Source of the DNA: JACRPZ01 sp040758255
Lineage (GTDB): Bacteria > Nitrospirota > Thermodesulfovibrionia > UBA6902
NCBI GenBank assembly: GCA_040758255.1
Contig: JBFLVX010000009.1
Coordinates: forward strand, 1-31,214
Direction: 5' to 3'
Length of the DNA stretch: 31,214 nucleotides
The stretch's first letter is position 1, and each line of letters starts with the position of its first letter. The translations under genes and the position numbers were made by a program. Positions 13,354 through 20,412 of the stretch are shown piece after piece. The notes beneath the pieces are model-generated. The model saw only the letters and a list, made by a program, of their open reading frames with translations. It was not told where the DNA came from and ran no database searches.

Positions 13354-14934
13354 ATGGAGAAAAGTGCTGACAGGATTCTAATCCGAGGGGTAAACTGGAT
13401 AGGCGATGCGGTCATAACTCTTCCTGCTATAAGAGCAGTCCGGCGGGCCTTTCCTGATACGAAGATAAGCCTTCTTGTAAAACCATGGGTTGCAGAGATT
13501 TTCAAGGGAAGTCCGGATGTTGATGAGATAATCCTTTATGATGAGCAATATAAAAGCATTACCGGCAAGCTGAAGCTTGCAGGCATATTAAGGCAGAAGA
13601 AGTTCGATAAAGCCATTCTACTTCAGAACGCCTTTGATGCCGCATTAATTTCGTGGCTTGCAGGAATTCCTGAGCGTATCGGTTATAACAGAGATTCCAG
13701 AGGCCTTCTTTTAACAAAAGCTGTCCCTTTAAAGAGCGATGATGCCGGAGAGCATCAGGTCTATTATTACCTGAACCTTCTTAAAGAAGCAGGGATTAAG
13801 CCTCTAACCTCAGAGCCCTATATTTACCTGAGCGATGAAGAGAGAGAGCACGCAAGAGCGCTTCTGAACCTATCACCCCTTACCCCTCACCCATTATTTG
13901 TTATAGGCATCAACCCCGGCGCAACCTACGGCTCTGCAAAGCGATGGCCTGCTGAGAATTTCGCTGTGTTGATTCGCATGATAATAAATGAATTAGACGG
14001 AAGGGTGATAATCTTCGGCAGTCCCGCAGAGGTTGAGATTTCGGATGCGATAGTGAAGCAACTCCGAACTCAAGACTCCGAACTCAAAGCTCATATTTTA
14101 AACATTACCGGCAAGACAAACCTCAGAGAGCTTGCCGCTCTCATATCTGAATGTGATGCTTTTATAACGAATGATTCAGGCCCCATGCATATTGCCGCTG
14201 CTTTACATGTGCCGACAGTGGCATTGTTCGGCTCAACAGACAGTTCCGCGACAGGACCGTTCGGAGACGGGCATAACGTTATCACAAAAAAGCTCTCATG
14301 CTCCCCCTGCCTTGAGCGGGAATGTCCTGAAGGTCATCTGAAATGCATGACAGACATAACTCCGGAAGAAGTATCCTCCGCATTAAAGAATCTGCTCCCA
14401 AAGGAAAAGGCGATCTTCCTTGACAAGGACGGCACATTAATTGAGGACATGCACTATCTGAACACATTCGATAAGCTGAGGATACTCCCAGATGTGAAGA
14501 CAAGCCTGAAGAGATTAAAGGATGCAGGTTTCATGCTCATTGGCATAACAAACCAGTCCGGAATTGCAAGGGGGCTGATTGAGGAGACGTTTGTCAAAGA
14601 ATCAAACGCATACCTCCAGAAGGAATTCGATATGGATGACTTCTTCTACTGCCCTCATCACCCTGACGAGCGCTGCTCATGCAGGAAGCCTGAAGTGCTT
14701 CTTATGCTTAAGGCAAGACTCAAATACAGGATCAATTTCAAGTCCTCTTATGTGATAGGCGATAAAGAGTCTGATGTCATGCTTGGAATGAGGACAGGCG
14801 CAAAAGGAATTTTAATCGCCCCGGTGCTGTACCCTGAAAACACTTGCGCCTCTTACATTGCAAAAGAATTGGATGATGCTGCCAACTGGATACTGGAGAG
14901 TGAATCAGCTTCATCTCCCTCTGTGATAGAATAA
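13354..14934 (+). CDS. waaF-gmhB: Fusion of heptosyltransferase II (WaaF) and heptose-1,7-bisphosphate phosphatase (GmhB)
   Basis: A 526-residue two-domain enzyme. Residues 1-345 are a GT9 ADP-heptose:LPS heptosyltransferase: an N-terminal RILIRGVNWIGDAVITLPAI, GINPGATYGSAKRWP, and NDSGPMHIAAAL as the donor-site signature. Residues 350-515 are a HAD phosphatase of the GmhB type: D357/D359 in LDKDGT, GITNQSGIARG, the zinc module C433, H435, C441, C443 in CPHHPDERCSCRKP, and GDKESDV. Thus one chain makes the dephosphorylated heptose precursor and adds the second core heptose. Two short low-complexity insertions occur in the transferase half (LSPLTPHP and the 14-base tandem repeat at 14061-14088). 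First gene of the LPS operon. Confidence 0.92.
   Translation: MEKSADRILIRGVNWIGDAVITLPAIRAVRRAFPDTKISLLVKPWVAEIFKGSPDVDEIILYDEQYKSITGKLKLAGILRQKKFDKAILLQNAFDAALISWLAGIPERIGYNRDSRGLLLTKAVPLKSDDAGEHQVYYYLNLLKEAGIKPLTSEPYIYLSDEEREHARALLNLSPLTPHPLFVIGINPGATYGSAKRWPAENFAVLIRMIINELDGRVIIFGSPAEVEISDAIVKQLRTQDSELKAHILNITGKTNLRELAALISECDAFITNDSGPMHIAAALHVPTVALFGSTDSSATGPFGDGHNVITKKLSCSPCLERECPEGHLKCMTDITPEEVSSALKNLLPKEKAIFLDKDGTLIEDMHYLNTFDKLRILPDVKTSLKRLKDAGFMLIGITNQSGIARGLIEETFVKESNAYLQKEFDMDDFFYCPHHPDERCSCRKPEVLLMLKARLKYRINFKSSYVIGDKESDVMLGMRTGAKGILIAPVLYPENTCASYIAKELDDAANWILESESASSPSVIE
14061..14088 (+). repeat. 14-base tandem repeat inside waaF
   Basis: ACTCCGAACTCAAG is followed directly by ACTCCGAACTCAAA. 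The repeat codes for the linker LRTQDSELK before the conserved NITGKTNLREL stretch. It keeps the frame and looks like a small repeat captured in a surface loop. Confidence 0.6.
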
Positions 14935-14940
14935 TAAAGA

Positions 14941-15960
14941 ATGAAGATCCTCATCATAAAGCCCAGTTCTTTAGGGGATATTATACATGCGCTCCCTTTT
15001 CTGAAAGCTGTGAAAGACAGGTTCCCGGACGCCTCTGTTGACTGGGCAGTAAGCAAAAATCTGCTCGGGATTCTTGAAGATAACCCGCTGATAAACGAGC
15101 TTATCGTCTTTGATAAGGATTCATGGAAGAGCATCAAAAATATTCCCAAGACGTCAAGAGATATATCCCGCCTAAGAAAAACCCTTAAAAGCAGAAACTA
15201 TGACATTGTGGTTGATCTTCAGGGACTGCTGAGAAGCGGCCTTATATCGCTCTCAACCCCTTCCCCGTTGAGAGTGGGTTTTGCGGACGCAAGGGAAGGG
15301 AGCCGTTTTATGTATAACAAAAAGGTTGCGGTCAATGGAATTATACACGCGGTTGATAAGAACCTTGAGATTGCAAAGGCGATAGGCGCAACAGCAAAAA
15401 AGGCTGAATTCCCTCTGAGCGTTGACGATAAGTCGAGGAGAAAGATAAAAGAACTTTTGGGGGATGTAAAAGAGTATATCCTGATCCTTCCATCGGCAAG
15501 ATGGCCTTCAAAGAGATGGCCTCCTGAACATTTTGCTGCGCTTATTTCAAAACTCAAAATGCCGTGCGTTATTTCCGGCAGCAGCGCTGACAAAGAAATC
15601 TGCCTGAAGATTATAAAAAATATACCCGAGACAACAAAGCAACCGAAAATAATCAACCTCTGCGGGGAGACAAGCCTGAAAGAACTTGCGGCGCTGATTG
15701 AAAGCGCAAAGGCAATAGTTAGTAATGATTCCGGCCCCATGCATATTGCGGCGGCGCTTAAGAAGCCTCTTGTCGCGCTCTTCGGCCCGACCGATCCCTC
15801 AAAAACCGGGCCTTACGGCTGCCAGAAGAACAAAGAGCTGAAAGTTATCATGACGGGCATCTCATGCAGTCCATGTTTTAAGAAGAGTTGCAAAGAGCCT
15901 CTCTGCATGACTGAGATAAGCGCTGAAACGGTATTTGATAAACTGAGGAAATATCTTTGA
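14941..15960 (+). CDS. waaC: ADP-heptose:LPS heptosyltransferase I (WaaC-like)
   Basis: A 339-residue GT9 glycosyltransferase. MKILIIKPSSLGDIIHALPFL at the N-terminus is the WaaC form of the acceptor-side loop. LPSARWPSKRWPPEHFAALI and SNDSGPMHIAAALKKPLVALFGPTDP form the ADP-heptose side, and the CSPCFKKSCKEPLCMTEI tail is shared with the WaaF-like protein upstream. It should add the first heptose to Kdo on lipid A at the inner face of the inner membrane. It begins six bases after the waaF-gmhB stop and its own stop overlaps the next start, so all belong to one operon. An 8-bp perfect inverted repeat lies in its coding sequence at 15250-15274. Confidence 0.88.
   Translation: MKILIIKPSSLGDIIHALPFLKAVKDRFPDASVDWAVSKNLLGILEDNPLINELIVFDKDSWKSIKNIPKTSRDISRLRKTLKSRNYDIVVDLQGLLRSGLISLSTPSPLRVGFADAREGSRFMYNKKVAVNGIIHAVDKNLEIAKAIGATAKKAEFPLSVDDKSRRKIKELLGDVKEYILILPSARWPSKRWPPEHFAALISKLKMPCVISGSSADKEICLKIIKNIPETTKQPKIINLCGETSLKELAALIESAKAIVSNDSGPMHIAAALKKPLVALFGPTDPSKTGPYGCQKNKELKVIMTGISCSPCFKKSCKEPLCMTEISAETVFDKLRKYL
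15250..15274. repeat. Perfect inverted repeat inside waaC
   Basis: CTCTCAAC (15250-15257) pairs with GTTGAGAG (15267-15274) around a nine-base loop of C and T. It encodes SLSTPSPLR in a loop after DLQGLLRSG, a place where homologues vary. It may be an in-frame palindromic insertion. Confidence 0.5.
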
Positions 15961-16715
15961 GAGAAAGATCAAATGGCAAAAAGCTTTGGCAAATCTTCAT
16001 CTTTCTTTCCATTTGCTGTCTGCTCTGCGCCATATGCCCTGCCTATGCATCTGACTCCGCAATCAAAGCAAAATTCGTTTATAACATCTACTGGTCTGGC
16101 ATCAAGGCAGGCGAAGCAACCCTAAGTTATGCAAATACCCCTGAAGGCATTACCATAACATCAACAGCGCAATCAGCTCCTTTTATCTCCATCTTCTACA
16201 AGGTTGATGATCTCTCACAGAGCATTCTTGCCCCTGACGGTCATCCAAATAAATACATTGTTAAGATACGGGAAGGCAGCCGCAAAAGGGACAAAGTCAC
16301 ATATTTCAGCGAGAAATCAGAAAGCAATACGCAAAAGGTTATCTATATCGACAAGCTAAAGAACGAAAGTGTTGAATTCAATCTGGAGAAACAGGCATTT
16401 GACCCGCTCTCCGCGGCATATGAAATAAGCAGGCGCAAGTTAAGAACCGGCAGGTCTGAATATATTGATATATTTGATAATAAAAAGGTCTATAACACGG
16501 AAGTACAGGTGCTTGGCAAAGAAAGGATAACCACATCGGCAGGTGGATTTGATACAATCGTCATAAAGCCTCTGCTCAAATCAGAGGGGGTCTTCCTTCA
16601 GAAAGGAGAAATATATATCTGGCTTACTGATGATGAGAAGAGGCTACCCGTCATGTTAAAGAGCAAGGTGAAGATAGGCAGTTTCACGGCAGAATTAGCG
16701 GAAGGAGTTCACTGA
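15957..16715 (+). CDS. Exported DUF3108-domain protein
   Basis: A 252-residue protein. A signal peptide (KKLWQIFIFLSICCLLCAICPAYA, likely cut after AYA) leads into a DUF3108-like beta-rich domain: AKFVYNIYWSGIKAGEATLSY at the start, FDPLSAAYEISRRKLRTG in the middle, and a C-terminal IYIWLTDDEKRLPVMLKSKVKIGSFTAEL. Proteins of this family are periplasmic or outer-membrane associated, with poorly known function. The TTG start overlaps the waaC stop as TTGA, and the frame has no ATG before the signal peptide. Its place between LPS core genes suggests an envelope role, but I do not assign one. Confidence 0.85.
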   Translation: MRERSNGKKLWQIFIFLSICCLLCAICPAYASDSAIKAKFVYNIYWSGIKAGEATLSYANTPEGITITSTAQSAPFISIFYKVDDLSQSILAPDGHPNKYIVKIREGSRKRDKVTYFSEKSESNTQKVIYIDKLKNESVEFNLEKQAFDPLSAAYEISRRKLRTGRSEYIDIFDNKKVYNTEVQVLGKERITTSAGGFDTIVIKPLLKSEGVFLQKGEIYIWLTDDEKRLPVMLKSKVKIGSFTAELAEGVH

Positions 16716-16730
16716 TACTGATTAAGAATT

Positions 16731-17489
16731 ATGCTTTCTGTTGCCATAATCACTCACAACGAAGAAGAGAATATCGAGGACGCCCTTGAAAGCGTAAAAT
16801 GGGCGGATGAGATTGTCGTTATTGACTCTTTCAGTGATGACAGGACAAGAGAGATTTGCAAGAAATATACTGACAAAGTCTTTACCTTCGAGTGGCCGGG
16901 TTTTGCAGAGCAGAAGAATAAAGCCGTTTCAATGACAACACAGCCGTGGGTGCTTGTGCTTGATGCTGATGAAAGGGTTACAGAAAATTTAAAGAGCGAG
17001 ATACTAAAGACAATTAATGACCCGTCATCAAAAGACGGTTATTATGTAGCTCGTAAAAACCATTTTGCCGGAAGATGGATAAGGCACGGGGGCTGGTGGC
17101 CTGATTATACACTGAGGCTTTTCAGACGCGGAAAGGGCTCCTTTCAGCAAAGAGAGGTGCATGAGTCAATAAAGATCAACGGCAAAACAGGTTATTTAAA
17201 GAATCCGCTTGAGCATTTCACTTATAAAGACATAAACGATTATCTGGAGCGAATGGAGGGATACTCAACGCTTGCGGCAAAAGAGCTCTACAAAGAAGGC
17301 CGCCGCGCCTGCATCTTTGATATCATACTCAGGCCCGCCGCCACCTTCTTCAGGATGCTCTTCCTTCAATTAGGCTTTCTTGACGGCGCTTATGGTTTAA
17401 AGCTGGCTTACCTCTATTCCTGTTATACATTCAATAAATATGCAAAACTGAGGCGAATGGGAAGGGGAGACAATTTCCCCCAGCCTTGA
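16731..17489 (+). CDS. Family 2 glycosyltransferase, WaaE/KdtX-like (LPS core)
   Basis: A 252-residue GT2 enzyme. The N-terminal LSVAIITHNEEENIEDALES and VVIDSFSDDRTREI form the nucleotide-sugar fold, and LDADERV supplies the metal-binding DxD. Next come HGGWWPDYTLRLFRR and the HESI motif typical of WaaE/KdtX beta-1,4-glucosyltransferases acting on the first heptose. A C-terminal membrane-proximal helix (ATFFRMLFLQLGFLDGAYG) suggests peripheral attachment to the inner membrane. It follows the heptosyltransferase genes in the same operon, so core extension is likely. Sugar donor not provable from sequence. Confidence 0.85.
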   Translation: MLSVAIITHNEEENIEDALESVKWADEIVVIDSFSDDRTREICKKYTDKVFTFEWPGFAEQKNKAVSMTTQPWVLVLDADERVTENLKSEILKTINDPSSKDGYYVARKNHFAGRWIRHGGWWPDYTLRLFRRGKGSFQQREVHESIKINGKTGYLKNPLEHFTYKDINDYLERMEGYSTLAAKELYKEGRRACIFDIILRPAATFFRMLFLQLGFLDGAYGLKLAYLYSCYTFNKYAKLRRMGRGDNFPQP

Positions 17490-17515
17490 CTTTCCCCCCC
17501 CAATTCCTCTAAATT
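17486..17515 (+). promoter_or_regulatory. tpiA promoter with a C8 tract in the spacer
   Basis: A -35 TTGACT (17486-17491), overlapping the preceding stop codon, is followed by an 18-base spacer with a run of eight C (17494-17501) and a weaker -10 TAAATT (17510-17515). The tpiA ATG comes seven bases later with no Shine-Dalgarno. The same layout is found at gspE (4050-4079). Confidence 0.5.
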
Positions 17516-17522
17516 AGTCACT

Positions 17523-18266
17523 ATGCTTAAACCGATGATTGCAGCCAACTGGAAGATGAACAAGTCTGTCAGGGAGACCGAAGAGTTCATAACTTCATTC
17601 ATCCCCATGGTTAAAGATGTAACGGATGTTGATATATTGATTGCCCCTCCATTCACATCATTAAATGCCGCAGCAAAGCTTCTGAATAAGACAGGGATAA
17701 AACTCGCGGGGCAGAATGTATATTATGAAGAGAAAGGCGCATTTACAGGCGAAATATCCCCTGCCATGCTGCTTGACGCAGGCTGCACATCCGTCATTAT
17801 CGGACATTCAGAGAGAAGACAATACTTCTCTGAAACCAATGAGATCGTTAACAAGAAGATCAAAATTGCCAGAAAGAACGTGCTTGATGTAATACTCTGC
17901 ATCGGCGAATCCCTTGAAGAGAGGGAGAAGAATAAGACATTTGAGGTTCTGGACAAACAGCTTACAGGCTCCCTGAAAGATATGCCTCTTGACGGAATAA
18001 CAATAGCGTATGAGCCTATATGGGCTATCGGGACCGGCAAGACAGCCTCGCCGGAGCAGGCAAACGAAGTTCACACATACATAAGGGAGTGGTTAAAAAA
18101 ATACAATCCTGACTCAGAGAGAGTAAGGATACTCTACGGAGGCAGCGTTACCCCGGAAAATACCAAGCTTCTGATGGCTCAACCCGCAGTGAACGGCGCC
18201 CTTGTCGGGGGCGCAAGCCTAAAACCCGACAGTTTTGCTAAAATAGTAACAGAGTCGAAAAGTTAA
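17523..18266 (+). CDS. tpiA: Triosephosphate isomerase
   Basis: A 247-residue TIM-barrel enzyme of standard length that interconverts dihydroxyacetone phosphate and glyceraldehyde 3-phosphate in glycolysis and gluconeogenesis. Active-site residues are all visible: N9 and K11 in AANWKMNK, H95 in IIGHSERRQ, E164 in AYEPIWAIGTGK, whose C-terminal part is the flexible loop 6, and the phosphate-binding LYGGSV and LVGGASL. The start ATG lacks a ribosome-binding site. secG follows after 22 bases, a pairing seen in many bacteria. Confidence 0.97.
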   Translation: MLKPMIAANWKMNKSVRETEEFITSFIPMVKDVTDVDILIAPPFTSLNAAAKLLNKTGIKLAGQNVYYEEKGAFTGEISPAMLLDAGCTSVIIGHSERRQYFSETNEIVNKKIKIARKNVLDVILCIGESLEEREKNKTFEVLDKQLTGSLKDMPLDGITIAYEPIWAIGTGKTASPEQANEVHTYIREWLKKYNPDSERVRILYGGSVTPENTKLLMAQPAVNGALVGGASLKPDSFAKIVTESKS

Positions 18267-18288
18267 TTTAAATCTTAGGAGGAGTTAA

Positions 18289-18663
18289 GTGTATACATTG
18301 GTTCTTATAATTCATTTAATAGTCTGTGCGTTTCTTATATTCATCGTCCTGATCCAAAGCAGTAAGGGGGCTGAGATGGGTGCGGCATTCGGCGGTTCAA
18401 ATCAGACCCTGTTTGGAAGCAGGGGCGCTGCAACAGTCCTCACCAAACTCACCACTGCTTCAGCCATATTGTTTATGCTCACTTCCCTGACATTGGCGGT
18501 CATCTCTTTCAAGAGGGGCTCGGTTATGAGCAGTGTACCTAAACAGACTTCAGCAAATCCCCTCGCAGGCGCAGATCAAGTCCCGCTGAAAGCGGTACCG
18601 GCAGCGCCGGGACAGGGCGATACTGCTAAAGAACCGGTAAAACCCGCTGAACCTGTGAAGTAA
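18289..18663 (+). CDS. secG: Protein translocase subunit SecG
   Basis: A 124-residue SecG. Two membrane helices (LVLIIHLIVCAFLIFIVLIQ and ASAILFMLTSLTLAVISF) flank the conserved cytoplasmic loop SSKGAEMGAAFGGSNQTLFGSRGAATVLTK. A proline- and alanine-rich tail of about 40 residues follows, longer than in E. coli SecG but common in this type. SecG assists SecYE during protein export. The start is GTG, preceded by a very strong AGGAGGAG. Confidence 0.95.
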   Translation: MYTLVLIIHLIVCAFLIFIVLIQSSKGAEMGAAFGGSNQTLFGSRGAATVLTKLTTASAILFMLTSLTLAVISFKRGSVMSSVPKQTSANPLAGADQVPLKAVPAAPGQGDTAKEPVKPAEPVK

Positions 18664-18728
18664 ATTACTCCGCAGTCAAGTTCATCAAGCAGTCGGAAAT
18701 TTAATAGAAATAGCATGGAGAGACGTAT

Positions 18729-18995
18729 ATGGTGGAAAAAAGAACATCTGAACGAATACCCTTCAACGAGAAGATTGATTTTCTGGTGCCGGTAAGTGAC
18801 TTCAGAGAAATCAAAGCACTCAGTCTGTCATGCAATACCATTGATATCAGCAGTACAGGCATGGGGATTGTTATGGATTATCCCCTTGAGCCGGGGCATG
18901 TATTAAAATTTAACCGCTTTACTCACCCGTTTGGCATTGTCCGCTGGAACAGAGAAATCAACGGAAATCGCAGGGCAGGCGTACAGTTTGTTTAG
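18729..18995 (+). CDS. PilZ-domain protein (c-di-GMP-binding candidate)
   Basis: An 88-residue single-domain PilZ protein. The two c-di-GMP motifs are present: RTSER near the N-terminus (RxxxR) and DISSTGMG (D/NxSxxG). The remaining strands (GHVLKFNRF, GIVRWNREI, RRAGVQFV) complete the barrel. It has no partner domain and would act as a stand-alone c-di-GMP effector, for instance in motility or secretion control. A GGAGAG lies before the ATG. Confidence 0.88.
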   Translation: MVEKRTSERIPFNEKIDFLVPVSDFREIKALSLSCNTIDISSTGMGIVMDYPLEPGHVLKFNRFTHPFGIVRWNREINGNRRAGVQFV

Positions 18996-19107
18996 ATGGG
19001 AATAACAAATTAGCTTTAACTTCCTCCAGCCGTAAAATTAAAATGCCGCCCCCGGATAAAGACGTCAGTATTGCCCCGCTTTTGATGAAAACAAAAAAAT
19101 TGTGAAC

Positions 19108-19121
19108 GTGATTTGCATCAC
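19108..19121. promoter_or_regulatory. CRP/FNR-family binding site (perfect palindrome)
   Basis: GTGAT-TTGC-ATCAC is a perfect 14-base palindrome that equals the CRP core GTGA-N6-TCAC and is close to the FNR and HcpR site types. Its centre (19114.5) lies about 42 bases upstream of the start site predicted from the -10 box at 19145-19150, the class II activator position. Which regulator binds cannot be told from the site. Confidence 0.6.
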
Positions 19122-19150
19122 CTGACTAAAAAACCATCCCGCAGTAAAAT
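19122..19150 (+). promoter_or_regulatory. Promoter of the 40-residue protein gene
   Basis: CTGACT (19122-19127), a 17-base spacer and TAAAAT (19145-19150) form a usable promoter whose -35 box directly abuts the palindrome. Predicted transcription start is near 19157, giving a leader of about 59 bases. Confidence 0.5.
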
Positions 19151-19166
19151 GTAATCCTGTACTATC

Positions 19167-19199
19167 CGGCAGGTTGGCCATACTGCCGATAACAATCGG
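19167..19199 (+). promoter_or_regulatory. Two mutually exclusive hairpins in the leader of the small gene
   Basis: CGGCAG (19167-19172) can pair with CTGCCG (19183-19188), and CCGAT (19186-19190) with ATCGG (19195-19199). The two stems share bases 19186-19188, so only one can form at a time. The second stem ends just before the purine-rich ribosome-binding region at 19198-19214. Seen by eye; stability not computed. Confidence 0.35.
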
Positions 19200-19215
19200 A
19201 GAGAAGGGAGAGGGT

Positions 19216-19338
19216 ATGTCAGGTTTAAAAAAAATTTTCAGCAAGCTTGCCGCCTTTCTAAGCGAAAAGAGAGTAAGGAGAGAGAAGGTCATTGTTCAGG
19301 GCAGAATGATGTCAGCCTGCATAAGGCGGATCAAGTAA
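19216..19338 (+). CDS. Small basic protein of 40 residues, unknown function
   Basis: A 41-codon frame starts at an ATG preceded by a purine-rich GGGAGAGGG and ends with TAA. The product begins with an amphipathic helix (SGLKKIFSKLAAFLSEKRV), continues with a very basic EKRVRREK stretch, and ends MMSACIRRIK with a single cysteine. I recognise no family. Support that it is real comes from the promoter, the palindrome at the class II position, the ribosome-binding site, and the lack of any competing frame on this strand. It points toward the ferritin-like gene at 19406-19831, which is on the other strand. It might be a membrane-surface or nucleic-acid-binding peptide; this is speculation. Confidence 0.5.
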   Translation: MSGLKKIFSKLAAFLSEKRVRREKVIVQGRMMSACIRRIK

Positions 19339-19405
19339 TCCTTCCTCTATCAGAACATGCTCCGAATAGTAATACTCCAAAGCAGCCGCTGGAAAGACGC
19401 CGGTT

Positions 19406-19831
19406 CTATTTCCCCAGCGCCTGCTCTAAATCCATCGCGTGTTCCTGTTCCATAGCCAGTATAGTCCTGAGCTGCTGGGCAAGATGATATAGGTTTAATT
19501 CCTCTGCCTGTTTTACTCTTGCTATATAGCGAGCTATAGCGTCATTCTCACCCTCTAAATCCTGCTCAAGCATTGTCACGCTGTCACTTGATCTTTTTGC
19601 CGGGGGCACATCAATTGCGGGCGTTCCCCCTAAATAATCAATCTGCCCGGCTAAGATCGTTGCGTGCTGCAGTTCCTCCTGCGCATGGATTATTAATTCC
19701 TTTTGCATGCTTTGATACATTGCGCCTTTTAAAACCCCCTGATGCTGGGTATACTGAACAATAGCGGTATACTCAAGCGCAAGGTCTTTGTTTAATAATT
19801 CGACTAACTGCTCTTTTGTAATGCCTGCCAT
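19406..19831 (-). CDS. Ferritin-like diiron protein (bacterioferritin/Dps-like)
   Basis: A 141-residue four-helix protein. The diiron ligands of the ferritin-like superfamily are visible: E20 in LALEYTAIVQY, the pair E53/H56 in AQEELQHATIL, E93 or E95 in LEGENDAIARY, and E128/H131 in AMEQEHAMDL. It lacks the heme-binding methionine context of classical Bfr and is shorter, so I prefer the general name. It likely oxidises and stores iron or handles peroxide. A strong AGGAGG precedes the ATG. It is the last of a minus-strand group with another ferritin-like gene upstream. Confidence 0.85.
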   Translation of the reverse strand: MAGITKEQLVELLNKDLALEYTAIVQYTQHQGVLKGAMYQSMQKELIIHAQEELQHATILAGQIDYLGGTPAIDVPPAKRSSDSVTMLEQDLEGENDAIARYIARVKQAEELNLYHLAQQLRTILAMEQEHAMDLEQALGK

Positions 19832-19885
19832 ATTGCACCTCCTGATATTTTATTAAAGCTTATTTCTTTCAAATATGCCGCAGGG

Positions 19886-19939
19886 TTCCCTCTCCCCTCT
19901 TCACCCTCCCCTTAATCCCCTCCAGTCAAGGGAGGGGAG
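19886..19939. repeat. GC-rich dyad repeat between the two ferritin-like genes
   Basis: Alternating runs of C with short interruptions (19888-19922) face AAGGGAGGGGAG (19928-19939) and can fold back in several registers. It ends like the repeat at 345-369. No T-run follows. It looks like an interspersed repeat family member. Confidence 0.45.
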
Positions 19940-19960
19940 ATAAACTACGGGCTCTGTTAT

Positions 19961-20398
19961 CTATGTAACAAAAACCACCGCCTGTTTAAGCTCGTCGAGC
20001 TTGCCTAATAGACTGTGGTGTTTCTCTTCATCCGCAATGAGGATAGAGAGCAGATAACGCGTAACAAAGAGCTCGCTGTTCATTAATGCTTCATATGCAA
20101 GTTCAAGGGATTTCTCTTCTGCCGCCATATGCCTGTCAAGCCCTTCTGAAAGCATGGCAAGCTCCTCAACGCTAAGGCATAAGGCCTCTTTTGTGAGACT
20201 GTCAATGAGCATCTGCTGCATAGCCTTATGTTTTTGCGAATCGCTCTTGATCATCTCCATGGTCATCCGTATGAGAGGATTTTTGCTCTTCTTCAGCGTC
20301 GCCTCTGAAAATCTTATCGTCTCATCCTCAAGTTTCTGCCATGCCTTCATATTCTTTAAAAACTTATCCGACAATTCTGCAGGCCTCTTCTTTTTCAT
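19961..20398 (-). CDS. Ferritin-like/rubrerythrin-like four-helix protein
   Basis: A 145-residue, almost entirely helical protein. Candidate metal ligands are spaced as in a four-helix diiron site: E24/E26 in KLEDETIRF, H57 in KSDSQKHKAM, E94/E95 in HMAAEEKSLE and E124/E125 with H127/H128 in ADEEKHHSLL. It lacks the rubredoxin-type cysteines of rubrerythrin. The similarity to the protein encoded next to it is in layout, not in close sequence. A role in iron or oxidative-stress handling is likely by family. A GGAGGGG stands before the ATG; the upstream hypothetical gene ends 14 bases away, so the two are probably cotranscribed. Confidence 0.72.
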   Translation of the reverse strand: MKKKRPAELSDKFLKNMKAWQKLEDETIRFSEATLKKSKNPLIRMTMEMIKSDSQKHKAMQQMLIDSLTKEALCLSVEELAMLSEGLDRHMAAEEKSLELAYEALMNSELFVTRYLLSILIADEEKHHSLLGKLDELKQAVVFVT

Positions 20399-20412
20399 AA
20401 TAACCCCTCCTT

